A stretch of 64,000 bases of DNA, taken from positions 1,136,001-1,200,000 of the forward strand of contig NZ_CP155792.1 in assembly GCF_039729015.1 (NCBI RefSeq). Reading direction: 5' to 3'. How positions within the stretch are numbered: the first letter of the stretch is position 1; each line of letters opens with the position of its first letter. Origin of the DNA: Blastococcus sp. HT6-30. Its GTDB lineage: Bacteria; Actinomycetota; Actinomycetes; Mycobacteriales; Geodermatophilaceae. Position numbers and translations under genes: made by a program. Shown one piece after another: positions 45,506 through 57,486 of this stretch. Under the pieces are notes generated by a model, which was given only the letters and a program-made list of their open reading frames with translations, was not told the DNA's origin and made no database searches.

Positions 45506-48058
45506 TCAGCGTCCGGCGTCGGCGTCCCGCTCGCGGGCTCGCAGCGCACGGGCGACGCCGTCGCGGCCCTCGAACACCAGCCGGCGCAGGGCGGGCGGCT
45601 GGTCCGGGTCGGACAGCCACGCGTCCGCCGCCGCGATGGTGCGCGGCTCGACCACCGGCGGGAACAGGTACTGGACGGTGTTCTTGGCGATCTCGCCGGG
45701 CCGGCGGTCCCAGACCGGGCGGACCTCGGCGAAGTAGCGGTCGACGTACCCCGCGGTGAGCTCCCGCTGGGCCGGGTGCCAGAAGCCCTGGAGCATCGCT
45801 TCGTGCACGGCGTTGGGCAGCGACTCGTCGGTGAAGGCCCGTTGCCAGGTCTCCTCCTTCGACTCCGCCGTCGGCCGCAGCGCCCGCGCCGTCGCGGCCC
45901 GCCGGATGCCGGTGGCGGTGGCGTCCCGCTCCGCCTCGGCGTCGATCTCCGCGTCGCCGGCCGCGCCGATGGCGACCAGGCCGTGCAGGAAGGCCCACCG
46001 GGCGTCGGCGTCGACCTGGAGACCGGCGACCGTGCGGGAGCCGTCGAGCAGACCGCGCAGCGCGGCGGCGTGCTCCTCGGTGCGGGCGGCGCTCGCCAGC
46101 GTGCGCGACCAGAGCAGCTGCTGGTCGCTGCCCGCCGGGGCCGCCTCGAGGGCGGCGAGCGCCGCGTCGGCCAGCTGCGCCCAGCCGGTCGGTGCCCAGG
46201 CCGGGTCGGCGTAGGAGGAGAGCGCGCTCTGCACCCGGGCCAGCAGCGACTGGATGACGCTGCTCTCGGTCTCCGCGCCCACCCCGGCGAGCACCAGCTG
46301 CACCCACTCGCGGGCGGGCAGCTCGGCGTCGCGGGTCATGTCCCAGGCCGCCGACCAGCACAGCGCGCGGGCCAGCGGGTCCGGGATGGCGCCGATCCGG
46401 GCGCGCAGCGTCGCCAGCGACCGCTCGTCGAGCCGCAGCTTGGCGTAGGTGAGGTCGTCGTCGTTGACCAGCACCAGGTCCGCCACCGGGTGCCCGGCCA
46501 GCTCGGGCACCTCGGTGCGGGCGCCGGCCACGTCGAGCTCCACCCGGTGGGTGCGGATCAGCCCCTCGGGGCCCTCGCTGTAGAGGCCCACCGCCAGCCG
46601 GTGGTTGCGCAGCACCGGGTGCTCGGCGACCGCGGTCTGCTCGATGGCGAAGCCGGCGTACCGGCCGTCGTCGGTGAGCTGGAAGACCGGGCGCAGGGTG
46701 TTGACCTGGCTGGTGCGCAGCCACTGGTCGGCCCACTCCGACAGGTCGCGCCCGGAGCTCTCCGACAGCGGGCCCAGCAGGTCGGCCAGCGTCGTGTTGC
46801 CGTACTCGTGCCGGCGGAAGTACCGCTGCACTCCGGCGAGGAACTCGTCGCGGCCGACGTAGGCGACCAGCTGCTTGAGGACCGAGGCGCCCTTGGCGTA
46901 GGTGATGCCGTCGAAGTTGACCTCCACTGCGGCGACGTCGGGGATGTCGGCCGCGATCGGGTGCGTCGAGGGCAGCTGGTCCTGCGCGTAGGCCCAGGCC
47001 TTCTCGGTGTTGGCGAACGTGGTCCAGGCGGTCGTGTACTCGGTGGCCTCGGCCTGCGCCAGCGTGCTGATGTAGGTGGCGAAGGACTCGTTCAGCCACA
47101 GGTCGTCCCACCAGCGCATGGTGACCAGGTCGCCGAACCACATGTGCGCCAGCTCGTGCAGCACCGTCTCCGCGCGGCGCTCGTAGCGGGCCCGGCTCAC
47201 CTTCGACCGGAAGACGTAGTCCTCGAGGAAGGTGACCGCGCCGGCGTTCTCCATCGCCCCGGCGTTGAACTCGGGCACGAACAGCTGGTCGTACTTGTCG
47301 AACGGGTACGGGTAGTCGAACACCCGGTGGTAGAAGTCGAAGCCCTGCTTGGTGATCCGGAACATCTCGTCGGCGTCGAGGTACCGGGCCAGGGAGGCGC
47401 GGCAGTACAGGCCGAGCGGGATGCCGTCGTGCAGGTCGGTGACCTTGGCGTAGGGGCCGGCGATCAGCGCGACGAGGTAGGTGGAGATGCGCTTGGTGGG
47501 CGCGAAGTGGGCCAGCTGCGACCCGCCCTCGCCCGCCTCGATGGTGCGGTCGCCGGTGTTGGAGATGACGTGCCAGTCGAACGGCGCCGTCACGTGCAGC
47601 GTGAAGGAGGCCTTGAGGTCGGGCTGGTCGAAGCAGGTGAACATGCGCTTGGCGTCGGCCGGCTCGAACTGCGTGTAGAGGTAGACCTGCCCGTCCTCGG
47701 GGTCGAGGAAGCGGTGCAGCCCCTCGCCGCTGTTGGAGTAGCGGCAGTCCGCCGTCACCACGAGGCTGTTCTGCTCCGCGAGGCCGGGCAGGGGGAGCCC
47801 GCCGTCCTCGGTGTAGCCGCGCACGTCCAGCTCGGTGCCGTTGAGCGTCGCCGAGTGCACGGTCTCGGCGACCAGGTCGATGAACGTGTCCGCGCCCGGC
47901 TGGCGGCAGGTGAACTCCACGGTCGTGGTCGAGCGGAAGGTGCGCTCTCCGGGATGACCGGCCCCGTCGGTGACGTCGAGCGAGATGTCGTAGCTCTGGA
48001 CGGCGAGCAGCTCGGCGCGGACGGCGGCATCGGTGCGGGTCAGGTTGGGTACGGCCAC
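45506..48058 (-). CDS. pepN: aminopeptidase N (M1 zinc metallopeptidase)
   Basis: 850 residues, full length. It has the N-terminal beta domain, the GAMENAGAV exopeptidase motif, the zinc site HELAHMWFGDL with the second glutamate in LWLNESFATY, and the long alpha-helical C-terminal domain (ERAP1_C-like) of the actinobacterial PepN type. It is a cytosolic removal enzyme for N-terminal residues. GTG 48058 begins VAVPNLTR; CAAGCT six bases before it may be a leaderless -10 box. It is divergent from the Rv2466c-like gene. Confidence 0.96.
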   Translation of the reverse strand: MAVPNLTRTDAAVRAELLAVQSYDISLDVTDGAGHPGERTFRSTTTVEFTCRQPGADTFIDLVAETVHSATLNGTELDVRGYTEDGGLPLPGLAEQNSLVVTADCRYSNSGEGLHRFLDPEDGQVYLYTQFEPADAKRMFTCFDQPDLKASFTLHVTAPFDWHVISNTGDRTIEAGEGGSQLAHFAPTKRISTYLVALIAGPYAKVTDLHDGIPLGLYCRASLARYLDADEMFRITKQGFDFYHRVFDYPYPFDKYDQLFVPEFNAGAMENAGAVTFLEDYVFRSKVSRARYERRAETVLHELAHMWFGDLVTMRWWDDLWLNESFATYISTLAQAEATEYTTAWTTFANTEKAWAYAQDQLPSTHPIAADIPDVAAVEVNFDGITYAKGASVLKQLVAYVGRDEFLAGVQRYFRRHEYGNTTLADLLGPLSESSGRDLSEWADQWLRTSQVNTLRPVFQLTDDGRYAGFAIEQTAVAEHPVLRNHRLAVGLYSEGPEGLIRTHRVELDVAGARTEVPELAGHPVADLVLVNDDDLTYAKLRLDERSLATLRARIGAIPDPLARALCWSAAWDMTRDAELPAREWVQLVLAGVGAETESSVIQSLLARVQSALSSYADPAWAPTGWAQLADAALAALEAAPAGSDQQLLWSRTLASAARTEEHAAALRGLLDGSRTVAGLQVDADARWAFLHGLVAIGAAGDAEIDAEAERDATATGIRRAATARALRPTAESKEETWQRAFTDESLPNAVHEAMLQGFWHPAQRELTAGYVDRYFAEVRPVWDRRPGEIAKNTVQYLFPPVVEPRTIAAADAWLSDPDQPPALRRLVFEGRDGVARALRARERDADAGR

Positions 48059-48204
48059 CCGGGCAGCTTGTCATGCGGGGCCGACGGTCCGCCCGCGGTC
48101 CACCCGTGAGCTCCGAGGGGAACAACCCGGAGGACGCCGGACTTGCCAGCCACCAGTAGCGGCCCCGGGCACCTCCGGCCCGGGCCACGGAGCGAGGAGC
48201 ACGA

Positions 48205-48867
48205 ATGACCGACGCAGTGCAGAGCGCCCCCACCAAGGCCCGCGTGGACTTCTGGTTCGACCCGCTGTGCCCCTGGGCCTGGCTCACCAGCCGCTGGGTG
48301 CTCGAGGCGGCGAAGGTCCGCGACATCGACCTCCACTGGCACGTGATGTCGCTGGCGGTGCTCAACCGGGGGCGCGACCTGCCCGAGGACTACGCCGAGA
48401 TGATGAAGCAGGCCATCGGCCCCGTGCGGGTGGCGGTCGCGGCCGCGCAGCGGCACGGCGACGAGGTGCTCGGCGACCTCTACACCGCCATGGGCACCCT
48501 CCGGCACCACGAGGGCCGGGAGCTGGAGGAGATCATCGCGCCGGCGCTCGAGCGGGTGGGCCTGCCGGCGGAGCTCGCCGAGGCCGCCGGCTCCACCGAG
48601 TACGACGAGGCCCTGGAGAAGAGCCACCACGCGGGCATGGACCCGGTCGGCGACGACGTCGGAACCCCGGTCATGCACATCGACGGGGTCGCCTTCTTCG
48701 GCCCGGTGATCAGCAAGGTGCCGACCGGCGAGGACGCCGGCAAGGCCTTCGACGGCGCCGTCCTGCTGGCCAACCTCCCCGACTTCTGGGAGCTCAAGCG
48801 CACCCGGACCTCCGGCCCTGACATGGAGTCCGTCCCGGCCGACGCGCTGGAGCTCACCCGCCGCTGA
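48205..48867 (+). CDS. mycothiol-linked DsbA-fold protein (Rv2466c-like)
   Basis: 220 residues. It matches the mycobacterial mycothiol-dependent nitroreductase Rv2466c family over its length: [52 protein letters not shown] and [10 protein letters not shown]. The active site reads CPWA, so the second cysteine of the CPWC motif I recall for Rv2466c is alanine; a monothiol mechanism with mycothiol is the likely consequence, and I believe other actinobacteria share it. ATG 48205 has GAGGAG upstream. Confidence 0.88.
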   Translation: MTDAVQSAPTKARVDFWFDPLCPWAWLTSRWVLEAAKVRDIDLHWHVMSLAVLNRGRDLPEDYAEMMKQAIGPVRVAVAAAQRHGDEVLGDLYTAMGTLRHHEGRELEEIIAPALERVGLPAELAEAAGSTEYDEALEKSHHAGMDPVGDDVGTPVMHIDGVAFFGPVISKVPTGEDAGKAFDGAVLLANLPDFWELKRTRTSGPDMESVPADALELTRR

Positions 48868-48928
48868 CGGAGGACCCCGTCGACGGCGGGCCCGGCACCG
48901 GGGCCACGGGGTGCGGCATCCTGACGGG

Positions 48929-49690
48929 ATGCCGCACCCCACGCGCCAGCGCATCTTCATCTCCGGTGCCAGCTCCGGCCTCGGCGAGGGCATGGCCCGC
49001 CGGTTCGCCGCGATGGGCCGAGACCTCGCCCTGTGCGCTCGCCGGATCGAGCGGCTCGAGGCGCTGCGGGCCGAGCTGCTGGCCGCCCGTCCCGGCATCC
49101 GGGTCGAGGTCGCCGCCATGGACGTCGACGACGCCGGCTCGGTGGCCACCGTGCTGCCCGAGCTCGCCGACCGCCTCGGCGGGCTGGACCGGGTGATCGT
49201 CAACGCCGGCATCGGCAAGGGTGCCTCGGTGGGCGCCGGCGAGGCCGCGCGCAACCGCGCGGTCCTGGTGACCAACGTGCTGGGGTCGCACGCCCAGTGC
49301 GAGGCGGCCATGGAGATCTTCCGGCGCCAGGGCATGGGTCACCTGGTCCTGGTCTCGTCCGTGGCCTCGGTCCGGGGCATGCCCGGCAGCCGCACCGCCT
49401 ACGGAGCCAGCAAGGCGGCGCTCAACTCCCTCGCCGAGGGCATCCGTTCCGACGTCTACGGCTCGCAGATCGTCGTCTCCACGGTGCTGCCGGGCTACAT
49501 CGCCACCGACATCAACGTCGGGCGTCGGGGTCCGCTCACCGTCGGCCTGGACAAGGGGGTCGACGCGCTCACCGCGGTCATCGAGCGCGAGCCGGTCCGC
49601 GGCTACGTGCCCGAGTTCCCGTGGCGACCGGTCGCCCGCCTGCTCCGGGTGCTCCCGCTGTCGGTCGTCCGCCGGGTCACCGGCTCATGA
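48929..49690 (+). CDS. short-chain dehydrogenase/reductase
   Basis: 253 residues from ATG 48929; GTG 48911 is an alternative. It has the Rossmann motif SGASSGLGEGMARRF, NAGIGKGA, the catalytic serine region LVLVSSVASVRG and YGASK with Tyr and Lys. The NADP-type ARR after strand 2 (LCARRIERLE) suggests NADP(H). The C-terminal PVRGYVPEFPWRPVARLLRVLPL is found in SDRs of the lipid/short-chain group in mycobacteria-like organisms. Substrate unknown. CATCCT six bases upstream may be a leaderless -10 box. Confidence 0.9.
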   Translation: MPHPTRQRIFISGASSGLGEGMARRFAAMGRDLALCARRIERLEALRAELLAARPGIRVEVAAMDVDDAGSVATVLPELADRLGGLDRVIVNAGIGKGASVGAGEAARNRAVLVTNVLGSHAQCEAAMEIFRRQGMGHLVLVSSVASVRGMPGSRTAYGASKAALNSLAEGIRSDVYGSQIVVSTVLPGYIATDINVGRRGPLTVGLDKGVDALTAVIEREPVRGYVPEFPWRPVARLLRVLPLSVVRRVTGS

Positions 49691-49705
49691 CGGGACCGAC
49701 CCCGC

Positions 49706-50175
49706 TCACCAGCTGATCCGCATCGGCCGGCCGCGGGCGTCGCGCGCGTCCTCGCCCACGCTCTGCGCCGTGCCGGCGGCGATCCGAGCCGCGGACCACG
49801 CCGCTGCGCACGCGTCCAGCGCGTCGACCATCGGCACGCGGACCGGCGCGCCCGCCAGCGCGTCCTCCACGTCCATCACCCCGCGCAGCGCCGTCAGCCG
49901 CTGCACCGTGCCACGGGCGGTGGTCTTCGGGTCGGTCACCCGCGGATCGGTCGCCCGGAACGCCAGCTCCGGGTGCACCTCCACCACCCGGTCGGACGGC
50001 GGACGCGGACGCCGTCGTCGGACAGCCCGATCGGCATGTCGATCGCCACCACGTCGACGTCGGGCACGGCGAGCACGGCGGCGACGTGCTCCAGCACCAG
50101 CAGCGTCACGGACCGGCCGTCCAGGAGTGCCCCGACCCACCGCCCGCGCCAGCCGTCGACTCCCAGCACCGCCAC
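49706..50175 (-). pseudogene. DUF429 protein remnant
   Basis: The start is normal (VLGVDGWRGRWVGALLDG, then VDVVAIDMPIGL), the RNase H-like DUF429 pattern. After DDGVR the reading frame breaks near 50010, and the rest (VEVHPELAFRATDP, then VDALDACAAAWSAARIA) continues in another frame to 49706. Intact DUF429 proteins have some 50 additional residues between these parts, so there is both a deletion and a frameshift. Confidence 0.8.
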
Positions 50176-50201
50176 GGCGGGAGCCTGTCAGACTCCCGGG
50201 C

Positions 50202-52237
<2,036 letters not shown>

Positions 52238-52243
52238 ACGGGG

Positions 52244-53488
52244 TCAGAACTCGTCGGGGCACCAGGGCGCGATCGGCCAGCCGAACGCCGTCGAGGCGAG
52301 GGTGACCGCGCCGGGGCTCACCTCGGTGACCCGGCCGGCGCCCTGCAGCGCGGCCAGCGAGGTGCCGCCGAGGTAGGCCGCGGAGAGTTCCTCGATGCCG
52401 AGCACGATGTCCGGGTCGCGGTCGGTCCGGCCGCAGTAGCCGCCGGCGGGGTGGCCGGACAGCCGCCAGCGGCCGTCGTTCCACGGGCAGAACGCATCAC
52501 GGACCTCCAGCACCAGGTCGATGGGTGCCGGATAGCGGCGGGCGGCCAGCGCCCGGCCGACGTCGACCACCCGCACCCAGAGCGCGTCGACCGGGTGGGC
52601 GTGCAGCGCGCGCGGATCGGTCAGCAGGTGGCGCACCGGGTCGTCGGAGGAGGCGTGCGGCGCGGCCACGGTGCGCACCAGGTCGTGGGACAGCAGGAAG
52701 CGCCACAGCGCGGCGTAGGCGGTGGGGCCGGTGGCCCGCACCTCCTCGACGGTGAGCGTGCTCTCCGGCTCGCCGGCCGCGGTGAACGTGCCGGTGATCC
52801 GGTAGGTCGCGTAGCCGTCCACCTCGCCGTCGGCCCCCACGTGCAGCGCGTACTGCCGCTCGTTCGCGCCGTGCCGCTCCTCCGGGACGTCGAGCAGCCG
52901 GCGGCCCCACCAGCGGTCGTCGCGGACGAGGTTCCCCGGCACCCAGCGCCGGACCGCCTCGTAGACCCGTGCCGCGGCGGGCCGGAACTCCTCGGCGTCG
53001 ACCAGCCGCACGCGCCCGTCCCCGGTGTCGACGTCGTCGCGCACCCGCAGCCGTCCGGCCTCCCCGGTCCAGCCACCGCGCCAGGACGCGGGGGCGTAGC
53101 CGAACCGGCCGTAGATGGAGCCCTCCGCGGCCCACAGCGCCGCCACCGGCTCGCGCTCCTGCTCGTGCAACTCGGTCAGCTGCCGCCGCATGATCGCCGT
53201 CAGCACCCCGCGGCGGCGGTGGGTGGGGGAGACGCTGACCCAGGTGACTCCGGCGGTCGGCACGACGGCGCCGGGCACGCTCATCCGGAAGCTGTAGAGC
53301 CCGGAGGTGGCGACGATCCGGCCGTCGTCGTACAGGGCGAGAGAGCGGTCCAGCTCGGCCACCGGCGGCACGGTCTCCGTGTAGGGCCCGGTCAGCGGAT
53401 CGCCGAACACGGTGTGCATGGCGCGGGTGAAGGCCGGCCACTCGTCGGCGGTGATCGGGCGGAGCTGGGCGGAGAGGTCGTCGGCCAC
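52244..53488 (-). CDS. Eis-family GNAT N-acetyltransferase
   Basis: 414 residues. Two GNAT-like domains plus an SCP2-like C-terminal domain, as in mycobacterial Eis: acetyl-CoA motif VSVSPTHRRRGVLTAIMR, catalytic-region AAEGSIYGRFGYAPA, the sterol-carrier-like part with GYCGRTDRDPDIVLGIEELSAAYLGG, and a C-terminal phenylalanine whose carboxylate acts as base in Eis. Family members acetylate lysine or aminoglycoside amines, but resistance cannot be inferred. It converges on argG with six bases between stops. It begins GTG 53488. Confidence 0.92.
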   Translation of the reverse strand: MADDLSAQLRPITADEWPAFTRAMHTVFGDPLTGPYTETVPPVAELDRSLALYDDGRIVATSGLYSFRMSVPGAVVPTAGVTWVSVSPTHRRRGVLTAIMRRQLTELHEQEREPVAALWAAEGSIYGRFGYAPASWRGGWTGEAGRLRVRDDVDTGDGRVRLVDAEEFRPAAARVYEAVRRWVPGNLVRDDRWWGRRLLDVPEERHGANERQYALHVGADGEVDGYATYRITGTFTAAGEPESTLTVEEVRATGPTAYAALWRFLLSHDLVRTVAAPHASSDDPVRHLLTDPRALHAHPVDALWVRVVDVGRALAARRYPAPIDLVLEVRDAFCPWNDGRWRLSGHPAGGYCGRTDRDPDIVLGIEELSAAYLGGTSLAALQGAGRVTEVSPGAVTLASTAFGWPIAPWCPDEF

Positions 53489-53720
53489 GGGGCGTGTCTA
53501 CCGAACGGGTGCGACGGGACGCCAGCGAGTTGCGGGCCGGTGCTCCACGCACCGGGGGCCGCAGATCGGGGTCGGCTGCTGGGATGCCGCCACGCCGGAG
53601 GAGCGGCGTCCGGTGTCGGGACCACCCTCGAGCGGGATCCGGCTAGGGTCGGTGCCGCTGGGCCTGCCGTCGTCGTCGTGCCCCTGCGCCACCGGCGTGC
53701 CCGGCGGACGGAGGAAGCCC

Positions 53721-55415
53721 GTGCGCGCTCGCGCGCTGCCCCTGGCAGTGGTCGCCGCCCTGTTCACCGCGGCCTGCACCGGTTCGCCGGAGGACGGTGC
53801 CGGAACCGAGGAGCAGGTGGCCCAGGTCGCCACCACCGCTCCGGGTGAGCGCCTGACCCTCGTCGCGGACGACGACCCGGTCGCCATGGCGGCCAGCGCC
53901 AGCCGGACCTTCTTCGAGGAGGCGGGGGTGGTCGTGCTCGCCGCCGAGGGCGACCGGGCCGGCACGCTGCTCGGCGCGTCCGCCGCCGTCGCGCTCGGCG
54001 TGCCGCTGCTGCTGGGCGCCGACGGCTCCGGCGTCGACGAGCCGGTCCGTGGAGAGCTCGAGCGGTTGGGAACCACCACGGTGCTCGCCGTGGGCGAGGC
54101 GGCCCCGGCGCCGGCCTCCTCCTCGTCGTCGGCGTCGCCCGCCGAGGAGGACCCCGAGGTCATCGGCGTCCCGGCCGACCCGGCCGCCCTCGCGGCCGCG
54201 CTGGACCGGGAGTTCGCCGAGGCCGACCCGGTCGCCGACGACGGCGCCGTCGCCGCCGTCGCGGCGCTCGACCCCGCCGACCCTGCTGCGCTGCGCCCGG
54301 AGGGCGCCCCCGGCGGCTCTGCGGAGGAGGACGACGAGGGCGGCACCGACGGCTCGCTGCCCGAGATCGAGGGCGCCGAGCCGATCGCCGGCACCCTCGT
54401 GCTGACCACCGGCACCCCCGACGCGCTGGCCGCGACGGCGACCGCCCGCGCCGCCGGCGCCCGGGTGCTGGTCACCGGCGGACCGACCGACCCGCGCGCG
54501 TCCGGGGAGCTGATCGGAGCCCTAGCCGAGGACGACGCCGAGCACGTGGTCGCCCTGGGCGCCGGCTTCGCCCAGGAGCAGGGCCTGGACTGGAAGCTGG
54601 CGACCGCGGCGACCGGGACCGAGCTGCCCGGCGGCGGTCAGCTCCTCTTCCCGGGCCGGATGATGGTGGCGCTCTACGGACACCAGGGGACCGCCGCGCT
54701 CGGGATCCTCGGGGAGCAGCCGGTGGATGCCGCGATCCAGCGGACCCGCGACCACGCCGCGCCGTACGAGCCGCTGGTGGACGTCCCCGTCGTCCCCGCC
54801 TTCGAGATCATCGTGACGGTGGCCTCGGAGTTCGCCGGGCCCGACGGCAACTACTCGACCGAGAGCGCCGTCGAGGACGTGCGCCCGTGGGTCGAGGCCG
54901 CGGGGGGCGCCGGCCTCTACGTGGTGCTGGACCTGCAGCCCGGCCGGACGGACTTCGTGACCCAGGCCGAGCTCTACCGGCCGCTGCTGGAGCTGCCCTA
55001 CGTGGGCCTGGCGCTCGACCCGGAGTGGCGGCTCGGGCCGAACGAGGTGCACCTGACGCAGATCGGTTCGGTCGGCATCGAGGAGGTCAACCGGGTGGTG
55101 AACTGGCTGGCCGACCTCACCCGGGAGAACCGGCTGCCGCAGAAGCTCCTCGTCCTGCACCAGTTCCGGATCGACATGCTGCCCGGGTTGGACCAGCTGG
55201 ACATGAGCCGGGACGAGCTGGCGATCATGATCCACGCCGACGGGCAGGGGCCTCAGGGCTCCAAGCAGGCCACCTGGCGGGCGCTGCACGACAACGCACC
55301 CGAGGGCCTGTTCTGGGGCTGGAAGAACTTCTACGACGAGGACAGCCCGATGCTGAACCCCCAGCAGACGATCGAGCAGGTCGAACCGGACCCGGACCTG
55401 GTCACCTACCAGTAG
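53721..55415 (+). CDS. large lipoprotein with cell wall-binding-repeat-like domain
   Basis: 564 residues. GTG 53721 has GGAGGAAG upstream and begins a type II signal peptide with lipobox FTAAC. The mature N-terminal half (DPVAMAASASRTFFEEAGVVVLA and AAVALGVPLLLGADG, then a second unit LAATATARAAGARVLVTGG) resembles the tandem cell-wall-binding repeat 2 fold. A long acidic linker separates it from a C-terminal domain (about 350-564) with VVLDLQPGRTDFVTQAELY and LALDPEWRLGPNE, which reads like a TIM-barrel hydrolase-type fold, without an assignable catalytic pair. Function unknown; surface anchored. Confidence 0.8.
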   Translation: MRARALPLAVVAALFTAACTGSPEDGAGTEEQVAQVATTAPGERLTLVADDDPVAMAASASRTFFEEAGVVVLAAEGDRAGTLLGASAAVALGVPLLLGADGSGVDEPVRGELERLGTTTVLAVGEAAPAPASSSSSASPAEEDPEVIGVPADPAALAAALDREFAEADPVADDGAVAAVAALDPADPAALRPEGAPGGSAEEDDEGGTDGSLPEIEGAEPIAGTLVLTTGTPDALAATATARAAGARVLVTGGPTDPRASGELIGALAEDDAEHVVALGAGFAQEQGLDWKLATAATGTELPGGGQLLFPGRMMVALYGHQGTAALGILGEQPVDAAIQRTRDHAAPYEPLVDVPVVPAFEIIVTVASEFAGPDGNYSTESAVEDVRPWVEAAGGAGLYVVLDLQPGRTDFVTQAELYRPLLELPYVGLALDPEWRLGPNEVHLTQIGSVGIEEVNRVVNWLADLTRENRLPQKLLVLHQFRIDMLPGLDQLDMSRDELAIMIHADGQGPQGSKQATWRALHDNAPEGLFWGWKNFYDEDSPMLNPQQTIEQVEPDPDLVTYQ

Positions 55416-55538
55416 CCGGGTCCCGGCACCGGGTGGGCGGCACGGCCGCCGGGTCCGACCGGGAGGTGGGAGCTTCCCCGATCCGTCGGTGCCCTGTGGT
55501 GTGCTGGCGCGTGTCGTCGACCGGAGGAGTGGTTCCCC

Positions 55539-56519
55539 GTGACCAGCGTTGCGCTCGGCTCCACTGATCAGCTCGACCCGCGGCTGCTCGAGCACCGCCG
55601 CGAGCTCACCGGGTACTGCTACCGGATGCTCGGCTCGGTGTTCGACGCCGAGGACGCGGTGCAGGAGACGATGGTCCGCGCCTGGCGGGGGCTCGCCGAC
55701 TTCGAGGGCCGGTCGGCGGTCCGCTCCTGGCTGTACCGGATCGCCACCAACGTCTGCCTCGACCAGCTCTCGGGCCGGCAGCGCCGGGCGCTGCCGATGG
55801 ATCTGGCGGGCTCGCCGTCCCCGCCGGTGGCGGCCTCGCTGGCCGGGCGCCGCCCCACCACGGCGTGGGTGGAGCCGGTCCTCGACCGGCAGGTGCTCCC
55901 CGAGGACGGCGACCCGGCCGAGCAGGCGGTGGCCCGCGAGTCGGTGCGCCTGGCGTTCGTCGCCGCGCTGCAGCACCTGCCGCCGAAGCAGCGGGCGGTG
56001 CTGATCCTGCGCGAGGTGCTGCGCTGGAGGGCCGACGAGGTCGCCGAGCTGCTCGACACCACGGTCGCCTCGGTGAACAGCGCGCTGCAGCGGGCCCGGG
56101 CGACGCTCGCCGACGTCGGGGGACGCCCGGCGCCGCGCACGCTGGACGACGAGGGCCGCGCGCTGCTGGCCCGCTACCTCGACGCGTTCGAGCGCTACGA
56201 CATCGACGCCTTCGTGCAGCTGCTGCACGAGGACGCCACCCAGCACATGCCGCCGTTCGAGATGTGGCTGCGCGGGCGCGACGACATCGCCACCTGGATG
56301 ACCGGACCCGGCGCCGGGTGCAAGGGGTCGCGGCTGATCCAGACCTCGGCCAACGGCACGCCGGCGGTCGCCCAGTACCGCCCGGCCGAAGGCGGTGGCC
56401 ACGCGCCGTGGGGCCTGCACGTGCTGGAGATCCAGGACGGTCGGATCGCGCACATCTCCAGCTTCCTCAACCTCGACTGCGAGTTGTTCGCCGCGCTCGG
56501 GCTGCCCTCGGAGCTGTAG
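55539..56519 (+). CDS. ECF sigma factor with SnoaL-like C-terminal domain (SigG type)
   Basis: 326 residues. Region 2 is GYCYRMLGSVFDAEDAVQETMVRAWRGL and WLYRIATNVCLDQL; region 4 is LPPKQRAVLILREVLRWRADEVAELLDTTVASVNSALQRARATL. A C-terminal SnoaL-like domain (about 205-326) follows, as in the SigG/SigJ groups that lack a classic anti-sigma factor and use this domain for self-control. No anti-sigma gene is adjacent. GTG 55539 has GGAGGAG upstream. Targets unknown. Confidence 0.92.
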   Translation: MTSVALGSTDQLDPRLLEHRRELTGYCYRMLGSVFDAEDAVQETMVRAWRGLADFEGRSAVRSWLYRIATNVCLDQLSGRQRRALPMDLAGSPSPPVAASLAGRRPTTAWVEPVLDRQVLPEDGDPAEQAVARESVRLAFVAALQHLPPKQRAVLILREVLRWRADEVAELLDTTVASVNSALQRARATLADVGGRPAPRTLDDEGRALLARYLDAFERYDIDAFVQLLHEDATQHMPPFEMWLRGRDDIATWMTGPGAGCKGSRLIQTSANGTPAVAQYRPAEGGGHAPWGLHVLEIQDGRIAHISSFLNLDCELFAALGLPSEL

Positions 56520-56649
56520 CCGCCGGCCCGCCGCGGATGTCCGGCCGGTCGGCGCGCGCTCGACCGGGAGCGGTCACCGCGTCAGCCCGGCGAGATGACG
56601 GCGCCGGTGCCGACCCGGCTCGGTCACCGTTGCGGGCGGGGCCCGCGGC

Positions 56650-56655
56650 TACCGT
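56650..56655 (+). promoter_or_regulatory. -10 box of the ion channel gene, leaderless
   Basis: TACCGT with an eight-base gap to ATG 56664. Confidence 0.45.
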
Positions 56656-56663
56656 CGGACCTC

Positions 56664-57458
56664 ATGGCGGATCCGACGACGGGGGACACGCGCCGCGAGC
56701 GGTGGGAGCGCGGCACGGAGTGGCCGCTGACCACGGCGGCGGTGCTCTTCCTGGCCGCCTACGCGTGGCCGATCCTCGAGCCGGACCTGGCCACGCCGTG
56801 GCGGTGGCTGTGCAACGTCCTGACCTGGGTCACCTGGGTGGCGTTCGCAGTGGACTTCGTCGTGCGGCTGACGCTGGCCCAGCGGCGGTGGCAGTTCGTG
56901 CGAACCCACCTGCTCGACCTCGCCGTCGTCGTCCTGCCGCTGTTCCGCCCGCTGCGCCTGCTGCGGCTGGTCACCCTCCTGTCGGTGCTCAACCGGCACG
57001 CGGGCCGGTCGCTGCGCGGGCGAGTGGTCATCTACGTCTCCGGCGCCACCGCGCTGGTCATGCTCGTCTCGTCCCTGGCCATCCTCGACGCCGAGCGGGG
57101 CGCCGAGGACGCCAACATCGAGACCTATGGCGGGGCCCTGTGGTGGTCGTTCGCCACGGTCACCACGGTCGGCTACGGCGACCAGTACCCGGTGACCACC
57201 ACCGGACGGGTGATCGCGGCCGGGCTGATGCTCGCCGGGATCGCGCTGCTCGGCATCATCACCGCCACCTTCGCGTCCTGGCTGGTGCAGCGGGTCGAGG
57301 AGATCGAGGACGAGTCGGCCGCAGCGACCCGTCAGGACGTGCAGGCGCTGGTCGCCGAGATCGCCGCGCTGCGGGCGGAGGTCGCGCGGGGAACCGGGCA
57401 CGCCGGCGACGGACCTCCCGGTACCGGGTCGACCGCCGAGGAGGCGGCCAGGCGGTAG
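56664..57458 (+). CDS. voltage-gated-type potassium channel
   Basis: 264 residues with about five or six membrane segments. An S4-like helix, PLFRPLRLLRLVTLL, precedes the pore region WWSFATVTTVGYGDQYPV, whose TVGYGD is the K+ selectivity filter. The last helix, GLMLAGIALLGIITATFASWL, leads into a cytosolic coiled coil (VQRVEEIEDESAAATRQDV), suggesting tetramer assembly. No RCK domain. Upstream it shares a 144-base gap with the sigma factor gene on the same strand. Confidence 0.92.
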   Translation: MADPTTGDTRRERWERGTEWPLTTAAVLFLAAYAWPILEPDLATPWRWLCNVLTWVTWVAFAVDFVVRLTLAQRRWQFVRTHLLDLAVVVLPLFRPLRLLRLVTLLSVLNRHAGRSLRGRVVIYVSGATALVMLVSSLAILDAERGAEDANIETYGGALWWSFATVTTVGYGDQYPVTTTGRVIAAGLMLAGIALLGIITATFASWLVQRVEEIEDESAAATRQDVQALVAEIAALRAEVARGTGHAGDGPPGTGSTAEEAARR

Positions 57459-57486
57459 CGGTCACTCCCGGTCGTGGCCGGCCGTC

